From the NCBI GenBank assembly GCA_944472155.2, contig OX235273.1:82764793-82828792 (forward strand): a stretch of 64,000 nucleotides of DNA, written 5' to 3'. Below are positions 1 through 11,800 of this stretch, piece by piece. Source of the stretch: Trichobilharzia szidati (Eukaryota; Platyhelminthes; Trematoda; Strigeidida; Schistosomatidae). A program made the position numbers and the translations under genes. Positions within the stretch are counted from its first letter, which is position 1, and the number at the start of each line of letters is the position of its first letter. The notes beneath the pieces are model-generated. The model was given only the letters and a program-made list of their open reading frames with translations, had not been told where the DNA came from and made no database searches.

Positions 1-600
1 ACATCTTCATTGGATTCAATCGTCCCCAATTACATTCAACTGGCACCACAGCAACCCAGCTGCTTAGGCTTTCTCCTTACATCATCTACTTCATTTCACC
101 CTTGGATGTCAAACCTAACTTTTCCGATTCAAATTCTACTCGTGGACCCAGCATGGCATGTTGCTCAAATGTCTCCACTGTATGTGTGTGTGTGTCCAAT
201 CTATCCCATTTCTACTCTGCATAATTGTCGAGTAGCAGGTTCTTGCTTAGTTCACTGAACATCCAGAGTTGCTTGTTTCTTACTCTCTCCGGTTAACCAT
301 GTGATCTTCAGTAAGGAGACAGCTATGGCATATGCTGATGAAAGTTTGCATACAGTCTGTTTGAAACGCCTGTCTTGACGCACACTCGAAGTCCGTCAAG
401 CATATACGAGTATTCACATTTGTCCTCAAAATTCAGATGTTGTTCGTTGTGCCGAGTGTAGTATATCTCCACACCAATGTCAGCATAATGGACTCCTGAC
501 TTGTTTCTCCAAACTCGTTCAGCTTTGAAATCATCATCCGTGCCAACTATGGTTAAGTCGACAGAGTCCAGGTAAGTGATAGAGGTCAGTTTCCTTAAAT
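1..600 (-). mobile_element. Probable decayed RTE-like relic
   Basis: On the minus strand a frame stays open for about 88 codons from roughly 583 down to 319. It begins with TYLDSVDLT followed by VGTDDDFKAE. This resembles the TYLGSIVSTTGGTDEDIKAR stretch of the RTE copy at 18.5-19.6 kb, which lies just after the reverse transcriptase FADD box. Below 319 the frame carries stops. The rest of the block is richer in GC than the intergenic DNA and is not assignable. It could instead be an exon of an unknown gene. Confidence 0.35.
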
Positions 601-1643
601 ATCCTTTGTCTTTTTATTAACCGGAAACATGATCATATCAACTTGGCATGATTATGAGCAATAGTTTATGCTCGAAACGTCATCAGTTAATATTACTGTA
701 CAACACTGTGTGATTTATCAAAATAAAATCTTATCCATAGTGGAATATTTCTGTCACCAGAGTCTTAGATGTTTCCTAAAGACAATATAAGCAGTCAGCT
801 GTTTACTCTTGCACCTTGTATCGTCAGCTTCTACTTCACCGCGTTAGCCCGCTAACCTGATGTATGTGATCTACCGGAAGATAAATAAAACATTGCAGCG
901 GAACAGTTACGATTTCGTGGAAACAGTTATACAAACAGTTCAAGCTTACAGTTTTCCCTTTGATTGCAAAGTGACAGAAATGTTATCATTCACTTCTAGT
1001 CATTCCCTATGTAAACTTGAAAGGCTAATTTTACGCTTACACAGTTGACTTTCGATTGAATTGGTATTAAAATTTACAGACACACAGAAAGTTCCATATT
1101 TGAATCAAGAATCTCGAGCAGCGACTTCCTTAGTGATATACACATGCAATTATTTAATTGTTGTTACCACTTCTGTCACACTTTACTCGAAGTTTGCGGG
1201 TAAAATAGTAGCTGGTTGAAGGAAAGAATTTGAAGGGCAGCTAGAAAATGAAATTGTTTCTAAAGTAACTTGTAGTTCTGTGAGTAATTGCAAATATTAC
1301 TCAAAGTGTAATTATATTTAGCTCCCATAGAAGATACTTCCATATGAATATGTGAGGCAACAATTTTGGTTTTTTGTATTGAATACATTGAACACATCGT
1401 AAGAGTACAGCAGTGGTACTTAATTAGGATAGACAGTGAGTGAGCCACATAACATTAAAAGAGATGTTTCATGTGGACACTAAGAACAGTCACAAAGTGA
1501 AGAAAATTACCACTGTCGTCAGAATAAGTGAGCGTTTCTGTAGTATGTTCCCACATCGTTTGCCAACTAACACAGAATTGTCATTCTAAAAATCAAACTG
1601 GTATCTCAAATATCACATTTTACTTTTTCCTTCGAGGATCCCT
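601..1643. other. Intergenic AT-rich DNA, no gene seen
   Basis: Only short frames (about 60 codons) without recognisable motifs are present. No repeat shared with the rest of the window was recognised. Confidence 0.5.
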
Positions 1644-1840
1644 GGGCGTCGGTGGCACAGTGGCTAGGATTCTTGCCGACCATGCACAGGGTTCCATCTT
1701 CTGCCGACGCACACCTGATAACAATGGTCGGCCTGCAAAATTTGGACTACAAATATCACATGCTGAAAATTCCATACTAGTTTCAAAAATACTGTGTGGT
1801 TTCAGAATAAAAATTAACTAATTAATTAATCATTTTCAAA
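1644..1840 (+). mobile_element. tRNA-headed SINE, copy A
   Basis: The head at about 1646-1715 has a box A-like GGTGGCACAGTGGCTAGGA and a box B-like GGGTTCCATCTTC. It is followed by a body (CGACGCACACCTGAT..., TATCACATGCTGAAAA) that matches the copy at 24461 almost step by step. The 3' end is an A-rich tail near 1806-1840. The head is organised like RNA polymerase III promoters of tRNA-derived SINEs such as the schistosome Sm-alpha family. I see no hammerhead core here, so the exact family is uncertain. Confidence 0.65.
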
Positions 1841-2756
1841 ATACGCAGACCATAAATGTTGCAGAATTACCTGTAATAATTTGAGTATTGAATCAGATTG
1901 GGTCATTTTAAAAATTCACCCCAGGAAAATCTTCATTTCGTTTTCTTAGTACACTGGGATTATTCGAAGTAATTTTATAACTATCCACTTTCTAGCTGCT
2001 TATGAAAACGTTGGTAGATAGAACGGCGCAAAATGATTGATCTAATTGGTAACTCAAATTTCCACAATGGCAGTTGTTAATTCCTTTCCTAACTATCCTC
2101 AGTTACTGTTTTTTGTGTTCGACTTAACACTGCTTATTGCTATCGACTTCTTCAATTTAATATTTGTTTACCATTTCGATACTTCAGAATCCTAATTACT
2201 CATTTCCGTTTAAATTTATCTCATATAATAAATAAACTTTCGCTTCCGTCGTTGGCAACCTTTCTATGGCTGAACTCTGCCTGCTGTACACGTACTTCTT
2301 ATCTTATTGAGTATATCCTCACGTTGTTTAATCCTATACTTTGAATCTCCGAAATAGTTATGCTGCACAGGGATAGTGCCTTTGACAGTATTTAACCAAA
2401 ACCACTCACAATCTGAGAACAGTTTTTAGACAAATATTTTATGCTGGATTCTACCTAAAAATAAACTCTGACGTATTCAGCTGAAACCTCAGTTGCAAAT
2501 TATGGCTGAAATATATTAGAAGAAATCAGTAACCGTTCGGAAATGAGGTTTGTTTAATTGACTTATTTGTCATACCTGAAACCTGGTGTATTATACCACG
2601 TCAAGAACATTCTGATAATCCTGAACCATTAGAGTTGGCCGTTCCAACAAGCGTACACTGTATAGGCTATTAGTACATATATATATGTATATACGCCGTG
2701 ATTATCACAGATTGTTAGACAATGTGCTGACAACAAACCAACAGTAATGTCAATGA
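1841..2756. other. Upstream flank of gene 1, no gene seen
   Basis: AT-rich sequence without a supportable coding frame. It leads into the promoter block of gene 1. Confidence 0.45.
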
Positions 2757-2856
2757 TAACCAATCAACATTTGTGTAGCAATGAGCATATCAATATAAGT
2801 ATGTAGATTTAAACACAAAGAAATAATTAATTGTAATACTTCTAATATTCATTATA
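2757..2856 (+). promoter_or_regulatory. Gene 1 promoter block (CCAAT + TATA-like)
   Basis: CCAATC lies at 2760-2765 and CAATATAAG at 2791-2799, 31 nt apart. The same two motifs at nearly the same spacing precede the other three exon 1 copies of the cluster. The flanking words GAGCATATC and GTATGTAGAT are also partly shared. The ATG follows about 58 nt after the TATA-like motif. The promoter role is inferred from this conservation. Confidence 0.6.
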
Positions 2857-5800
2857 ATGAACGTGATCATACTTCTCATTTGTCTACATTGTATGAACTC
2901 TGAGATTATCAAAATTCGTCTGCATCCAGTGTCTGGAATAAAGTCTGTGCTAAATCCGTTTCGAAAACAGCTCCGGTCATTACAACGAAGGTGGACAAAT
3001 TTATGGAATAGTGGAGATACACCAACAGCAGAACAGCTGCACAATTACTACGATGTAGGTTGACTTTAATTAATGTCAGCTTATTCGGAGTGTCACTGAC
3101 ATCTGTAATACTAAGTGAATAGGATATATCTGTATACTGAAATAACTGGTTAAATCTGTCGCTGAACATTTATGCAGTGCTATTCATTACTATGAACATA
3201 GGAACATGGAATGTTCGAACGCTTTATGCCTGTGGGAAAGTAAAAGAACTGACCCATGAACTCAGTAAATACCGATGGGACATCCTAGGCTTATCAAAAG
3301 TTAGGTGGACAGGCTCGGGAGTAACAACGACAGAAGAGGGTCATAAGATATGGTACAGTGGGGACGAAGAGAAACACCAACATGGTGTGGGTTTCATCGT
3401 AAACAAAAAACAAGTTAACTCTGTAATAAGCTGTAGACCCGTAAACAATAGAATCATTTCTCTACGAGTTAGGGCTCAACCACTTAACATAACAATAATA
3501 CAAGTTTATGCGCCTACATCTGAATACCAGGACGAGGAAGTAGAATGCTTCTATGATGAACTAGATGAGTGTATTAATGAGGCTCCGAAAAAAGACATTC
3601 TTATTGTCATGGGTGACTGGAATGCTAAGGTAGGTGAAGATGCATATGACCAATGGGCAGGCACAGCTGGACGTTTTGGATTAGGTGAAACCAATGAGAG
3701 AGGAATAAGACTGCTGGAATTTGCAAGCAGCCACAAGCTCACACTGGCCAACACTCTATTCCCTCATAAGACATCAAGGAAAACAACATGGCACTCACCT
3801 GACAACAAAACACATAGCCAGATAGACTACATTCTGTTCCCAGCAAGATTCAAGTCAAGCATTAACAAGGCTAAAACCAGAACTTTTCCTGGAGCAGACA
3901 TAGGCAGCGATCATGACATGGTTTTAATGACTATAAAATTAAAACTAAAACAGAACCGCAGACAAATAAGCCCTCGAATCAGATATGACCTAGAGAAACT
4001 TAGGGACCCAAACATAGCAGAAATGTTTAAGGCAAATGTAGGGGGCAAGTTCGCTGCACTTACCTTGATTCACGACAATATCGATTCACTCACTGAAACC
4101 ATTAAAACAGTGCTGCATGAATCAGCAACAGAAGTTCTGGGTAACAAAAGAAAGAAAATCAAACCATGGGTCACAGACGATATTTTAAACCTGTGTGATA
4201 CAAGAAGAGAACTAAAAAAGAAGAAAGGACTTAATTCCCAGTACAGGGAAGAGTATAGAACAGTAGACAAAGAAATACGCTCCAAAATGAAGAGAGCAAA
4301 AGAGGGCTGGATTACTGAACAATGTAATATCATCGATAATAGCTTAAGGGGAGGCAACAATAAAAAAGCATTCGAAACACTGAGTAAGCTGACCAATACG
4401 AAACTGAATAGAGCAACCGTAATTGAGGATGGTAAAGGCACCCTCTTAACAGAAGAAGCAGATATCCTTAGAAGGTGGACAGAATACTGTAAGGGACTCT
4501 ACAATCATAAAATAAGCCCTAATTATAGCCTAATAAACAATTCATGCTGGGACAATAGGGAGATCGGTGATTCACCCATACTAGAGTCAGAAGTAGAGGA
4601 AGCAATAAAATCACTTAAGGGAGATAAATCACCAGGAATTGACAACATACCGGCAGAACTAATTAAACATGGTGGACCACAAACAGTTAAATGGCTGAAA
4701 GCAGCCTGTCAAAAAATCTGGCAAGAAAAAGAATGGCCTAAAGAATGGACTCAGTCACTAATCATTCCAATATTTAAGAAAGGGGACGCAAAGCAGTGCG
4801 AGAACTACAGAACAATAAGTTTAATCAGCCACCCAAGTAAAGTCATGCTGAAAGTAATATTGAACAGACTCAAAAAGAAAGTAGAGGAAATACTCTCAGA
4901 AGAACAGGCCGGATTCAGGCCGGGCAGAAGCACTGCTGAACAAATTTTTAACATAAGGGTACTAAACGAAAAATGTCTACAACACCAAAAAATGCTAGTA
5001 CACAACTTTATCGATTTTAAGAAGGCCTTTGACCGTGTGTGGCACGAAGGCTTATGGCAAGTCATGAATAACTACAATATAGATAAAAACATAATTGAGG
5101 TTATTAAGTCTTTATATAACAAATCTAGTAGTGCAGTATCTCTAAATAATCAAACTGGCGAGTTCTTCAGAACAACTATAGGAGTACGCCAAGGGTGCAT
5201 TCTCTCACCAGTCCTCTTTAATTTATTCCTCGAACATATTATGACACAAACCCTACATGACTTTACACCGACACTTAGCATAAACGGAAGACCAATTTCC
5301 AACCTCAGATTTGCTGATGATATAGCCCTCATTGGGGAAAACATTGATCAAGTTCAGGACCTCACCTCAAGACTTGATGTTGCAACCAAATCTGTGGGCA
5401 TGGAAATCAGCACAGAAAAAAGCAAAATACTCATTAACGGAGGAAACAACTCAGATAGATGTATCAGACTTGATGGACATGTATTAGAAGAGGTTGAAAC
5501 TTTCAAATACCTTGGGTCTACCCTAACAAAAGATGGAAGGTCCACTAAGGAAATAAAAATTCGACTAAACCTAGCCTCTGCCACCATGTCCAAGTTAGGG
5601 AAAATATGGAAGAGCAACATCAGCGTCTCAGCAAAAATGAAACTCTACTCGTCACTGGTCCTCTCTGTATTCCTATATGGATGTGAGAGCTGGACCCTGA
5701 ATGCAGAGACAGAAAGAAGAATACAAGCCTTCGAAAACAAAAGCTATAGAAGGATCCTAGGAATAAGTTACCTTGAAAGGAAAACTAATGAATATGTCTT

Positions 5801-8800
5801 ACACCAGGTCCATAGACTGGCAGGAAAACAGGAACCACTCCTTTCAATCGTAAAGAAACGGAAACTACAATGGTTCGGCCACACGGTAAGACATGACACA
5901 TTGTCCAAAACGATTCTACAAGGCACAGTAGGAGGAGCACGAAAGAGAGGTCGACCGAATAAGAGCTGGCTTGACAACATAAAAGAGTGGACTGAAATGC
6001 CCTTGGATACGCTACAGAAAATAGCATTAAACCGAGAAGAATGGCGAAGACTGATAGCGCGAACTGTCATAGCACCCCCACGACGAAAGTCAAGGGACTG
6101 ATGATGATGATGATTCATTACTAATAGTCTAGAAGTAATATCTGGTCATATTTAGTAGTGTACATTAATTTCATGAAGATAATAGTGTGAATCGAATGTT
6201 TTCGAATATTTCATATACAGGCTACATCAGAAGAAGTTAGGATACTTTAGAATCAAACAGGGAAATCATAATATTTCCTACTTCTGACTAAATTACAGGC
6301 ATTATTCCTAATAATTCTGAGCACTCTACGGACGATTTATGATTACTATCCATCGTGTCGATAATCCCGTGGTTTCAGTTGCAGTTAATTATACAATACC
6401 GTGCGTCATCTAAAAATTGAAAGTCGACTCTATTTCACTTTCTGAATCCAGAATACCAATGAAGAAACTAGTTATTCGACTTGATCTTATAAATCTCAAA
6501 CTGAAATAACAATGACTGACAGATGTTTCTAAACTCATTGACATGACCACATCACAATGCCCACTGTCAGTTTCTGAATGCTGCTGTATGGTAAGAGATG
6601 TGATGTGATCGCTGACCCATAACTCACACATCACTCATTAAATGGTGAGTGACTGTATTTGGAATATGAGAACACAACACCACATTCATTAATAATTTTC
6701 TCAATGAACTAGCAGATAAGCGGAAATGCGGGAAAATATTTGTCAAATGTAAATGTCATGCGTGTAATGGAATTTTACTTGTTTATATCAAAGTCTTTCA
6801 TGACAAATTCAAAGCCATATTGTGGCATAACGTAATATCACTGATAACCTTGTAATGGATGATTCTTTTAGTAGTTATAAGCACGATAAATATTTTATTA
6901 TTATTTGTTGGATTCTGAGTGGAACATGGGGATTTGGTAGCATATCCGCAATTCGGTCTGTTCTCTACAGTCCTATTCATTTGGCCCCATGACTGCCATC
7001 AGGTTTGAATTTTGTTGTCATAATCTCAAGGTAGATTTTTCTGCACTCTGCAACAGCCTTCGATGCTGTTGATGACATCATGGAAGCCGCTCGTCTAGGT
7101 AGGTGGAGTAGATTACTGACTCTTCGATAGACAATCTGGAGAGTCACAGATTCCTGCAACTTCTCCACTATGTCTTGTCATGACACATCAAAATTCAGAT
7201 AGAATACATGTCATTCTCAAGAAAAGGTAGACGAACCTACCTGGGCACAAGAATGATGAGGGGACAGTTGTAATTTCTGACCTTTATCTAGTGCAAGCAG
7301 TCTTAATGATGAACTGGGAAGTCTTCGAAGGGCAAGAATTAGACTACAATTCTGGTTCAACATACAGAAAGTGAGGGAGAGAACTGAGAATGTCACCTTG
7401 ACCACAATCATCAGGAGAAAATCCGGAACCTTAAACAACATCACTGAGAAAACTAGCATGGGATAACACTAGAATTCTGAAAGTGACACGGAAAGAAAGT
7501 TTTATACTCATTTTAGTCAAGCAGGTGAGGCATAACAAAGGGTGGCTCACATCGATACCTGAAATCTGTAAAGGAAACAAGGACAGTGAGGTAAAAGTTG
7601 AGCCAGGGCAAAGATGAAAAACGAAAGCAGCAGCTAAATATAATTCACATAACAATGAACGAAGGAGTGTAGAAGAGTGCTAGGAAGGACGACGTCTCCT
7701 TTACTGCATACCAGCTGCTGAATCAGTAAAACCGGCGAGCCATAAGAGATCTCACATTATCCGAAATAATCATGTCGCCATCCTGGAGGAGGCAAATACA
7801 ATGGAGCTATTGAAAAGTAGTGGTGAAACAACGGAGATACTTATCCAGAAATACAACCTGCAGACACGCAACGTTTAGTTAATACAAATGTTCGACAAAA
7901 TCAGAAATATTGAATCCCATACACTTACTGTAGAATGGGGAAGTAGAAGGGCCAGATTGAATCCCCTTTACTGAATAAGAATTAGGGATGGTGGTAGAGA
8001 TTCAAGCGATTATCTATATTCCGCTACTGAAAAATATGTAGAAAGAAAGACAGGTACCTGCCAGTTGGAAGTAAGGGCAACTTAATTTTATGCTAGAATC
8101 AGACTCCACTTCATCCCATATTTGGTGACCGTTTAGACAGTGTGAGATGTTGTGCTGCAATCGATTTAGGATGAAAACTTTGCAGAAGAGACAGTCAAAA
8201 CAGACGGTATAGCTGAAGATCTCAAAGCAGGAACGGTGTTCACTCCCCTGGAGTTAGTGTGCACTACGCACAAAGAATGAGATTCGAATTTTCTACAATA
8301 ATGTTAAATCAATGTTTCTATATGATTCAGAGGTATAGTGTGTCACAAAAAGCATCTAAGACAGGCCGTTTGAAAATTTCATCTACAGCTGCCTTCTCAG
8401 ATATAAAGCACAAACAACACGGAACTCTGTCAACGAAACAACCAAAAAACTAATGCAGAAAACGTGTACAGAAAGGGATGGACACTGATTTTGTACGCGT
8501 CGTGGATACTATCGAGTTTTTTTATTCCTTCACGTTCCCAGTGGGACATAGGGCTTCAAGCCAGAGACTTGAAGTTTCTGTAGCAGTGTTCTTTATTTGT
8601 ACAAAGTCGGGCTGCTAACCTTATGCCCAACCTTGCCTCTTTACCAAACTTACTACTGGCTTAGCGAGGAAAATGAGCGCGTCGGTCGGGGATCGAACCC
8701 CGGACCATTTGCGTGGCCGGCTAACATCCCACCTTTGTGCCACCGACTCACACAAGGTGTGATCCTCTAATGGGAATGTGAATGGCAACCGAAAAGTCGG

Positions 8801-11800
8801 GCTTCCAGAAGTGACAAGGAGGAAGTCATATGGAGGGAAGTGACGGCTTGAAAGCAGTTTTGCTATCAGCTGAAACTGAAGGCAGAGGACCGAATAAAAT
8901 GCTGGTATGTCTCCGGATCTCTAAGTTCCAATAGGAATGCAAGGAATCTACCGAAATATGATGATATTTTGCGGCATTACTTTTGTGCAGTGATCTTATT
9001 AAATTTCTTGACATTGTTAGTGATGATCACATTTGACAGTCTTAAATGCTCAATAGCTAACGAGAATTCAATGTCAGTAATATTCTGATGAGTTTTTATT
9101 CAATATTATCTCATTCGAGGATATCACTTTCGTAAGGATAAGGAAAGTTGGTGGAAATTTATAAAATTGTCTACCTGTATTTTTTCATTGTACAAAGTGC
9201 AGGATTATCAAAAATTGCCAAACACTATCATTTTGTGTTCTCTTAATCGTAACGGTCATTTAAGTTTCAGTACTATGGAGAATTACAAGTGGGAACGCCA
9301 CCACAAACGTTTCGTGTACTCTTCGACACAGGATCAACCGACACCTGGCTTCCATCAAGAAAATGTTGGTTTCTAGATATCTCGTGTTGGTTCATTCGAT
9401 TTTATGACAGTTCGAAATCATCAACGTATCAGTCAAATGGAACAAAGTTTGAGGTAAAATACATCGTTGGTAGTTACTCTGGATTTTGGAGCATGGATAC
9501 AATGCAGGTATTGTGGTATTACGGTTTGAAGTAACACTGGTTTTAGATAAACTCCTTAGTTATTCACAATCAAGCGTTTGCTGAAGTAACAAATGTATTC
9601 TCTGATGACTTCTTTGCTAATGAATTCGATGGAATAATTGGTATGTCAAGGAGAAATGTGTCAATATATGGGAACACCCCATTCTTCCCCAACATACTTT
9701 CTCAATCAAAGGATATGGATCCAGTGTTTTCATTCTATTTGAGTCGGTAGGTTATCAATCTAAAGCATGATATCAGTGAAGTTACAATGACCTATGGATG
9801 GATCGGGGAAGATTTACTGATATTCACGAATGTTCGTTTCCACATTGTGTGATAGTTTGTAATTTGAAATACTGAGAAGTGAATACGTTCAAGTAGCTTT
9901 AGACCAAAGCGAAGCACAATCTTTTGTTATGAAATTGTTCGTACAATTTGTGAAATGTTGTTTCAAACTGAATTAATTATTTTGCATGAGCGTTAATAGG
10001 GGATATCTGGTGATGAAGAGAGTACGAAGCACCAACCATAAAAAGGCTGTCACACGAACATTGTTCGAAACATACGAAATGAAAGGCTTTTGGCACAATC
10101 TACTCCTCATATTTATGAGTTCCAGTGGGTGTGTTGATCACATGCAAGATATTCAAGTGATGATTAATTTTATGTGATAAAAGCATCCAAAGTACTTACT
10201 AAATGATATCGTTGTTTAAAATCATATTACTCGACACTACTTTTCAGTAACAAGTGAACGAATACAAACTTTCCACTCCATGATGCCTAATGGCACTACA
10301 AGATTTGAAACAATAACCAGTCGTAGCACTGTGAAAGTTTATCATATCCGAATGTAGAAACAGTAAGCACAAAGACGTGCAGAATCAGAGATTTATGAGT
10401 GTTAAAATATGTTAATATGTAGTTAATTCATTCCCTAGTTCCACCACAGTCTGTGTAAGTGTTTCTTACTATCATTCTGAAATACGCTTTCGAACATCTT
10501 TTCAACTAGTGATGAAGATAGCACTTCATCAATGTATACCCGACGACTATTTAGTATGAGCACCATCTCCCAGCCCCAAGAATGTATAAAAAGAAATGTG
10601 GCATGATATTTAGAAACTGCTGCTAGATTACTTTGTGAGTAATGTTCCCATGCATTGAAATTTTACGTGCATTTCTACGACACGTTTACTATGATTACCA
10701 TTCACTTTCCCACTGATGAAATATGAATTTGAACTCACCTCTAGCCTTGTAATCAACACACAATTATTATTTCTTGTATTTTGTAGGAAGAATGGTCTTG
10801 CTGGTGGAGAGATGGTGCTGGGTGGTGTTGATCCTGAATATTTTACTGGAGATTTCGAAAACTTGCCTGTTTTCTCTGCGAATCGTTGGGTTGTTAGCAT
10901 CAAAAGGTAATTAGTGCATACTTGAATGAAGTTATTTACAAAGAATTCATCATCTTTCATATGCATATGAAGATCGCAGGAAACAACTGCATGCTTATCA
11001 CATTCGTATCATCTTAGCGAAGTACTTAAGCATAATGGTGATTCTTATGTGTCGTAGTAATAGAAGTCATATATTCTCGTATTCATTCATTGAACGAAAA
11101 AAGATTTGAAAATTCCAAATGATTGAAAATAAATCGTTTACATTGATATCGCCATAGTATATTCGGAACAAGATTAACTTGGGCAAGCATTTCTTTGCAG
11201 TCAGTTCTCATCCAAACTTTGTGGTGACAAATACATGAATTGCAGAATTTATCAGCCAGTAAAGGAAAATCAGAACTGTGAGAAAATGTTTCAGAGTATA
11301 AGTACATAAAGGCGCAATTCGTAGGCGCCATATCTACTGATAAATTAAGTCGCAGGTTGATTAGAACTATTGAAAGAAATTTCAGGGCCTCGGAATTACA
11401 CACTAATTTCTGAACCAGACCTATACTGACAAACTGCATTGAAGGTAAGTTACAATTGATGGTCACATCAGCACGTGTATACGAATTTAGCTGGTTCTGT
11501 GGGGTTAGTTGTTTAGGCCGTATTCATGTGAGAGTTTGGCTTGGAAAAGCAGTAATCTGGTGAACAAACAGTGTGGGCTTCCGGCATTTAGTGGATAGTG
11601 AACATCACATAAAACAGATGAGGAATTTGCAGTCGTATACCGGGCACCAAAAAATCTGTGGTTATGTTTCCTGAAGATACAGAGATGAATGAGAACATAC
11701 CTGACGTGTGTGCACAAAAATGTACATTTGTAAAGACAGAAGACAAGGGCCAGGCGACAGATAGTTTATTGAGAAAATCAAGAGATATTTATAAATTTTT

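Noticed and set aside
336..386. Hammerhead-like CTGATGA ... GAAACGCCTGTC near the left end
   Set aside because: The core words occur at plausible spacing, but stem I and stem II do not pair convincingly. The same bases read as a minus-strand RTE-like frame.
1644..1720. Functional tRNA genes at the SINE heads (1.65, 8.7, 24.5 kb)
   Set aside because: A and B box-like words are present, but I could not fold a cloverleaf with acceptor and anticodon stems. The heads are attached to repeated bodies.
4070..4441. Minus-strand frame of 123 codons in the RTE
   Set aside because: Antisense shadow of the RTE polyprotein, with low-complexity Leu/Ser content.
9289..9534. Separate small gene starting inside exon 2
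   Set aside because: The apparent start is a GTG in the middle of the pepsin fold. The segment is an internal exon with good splice sites, joined to exon 1 at 2857.
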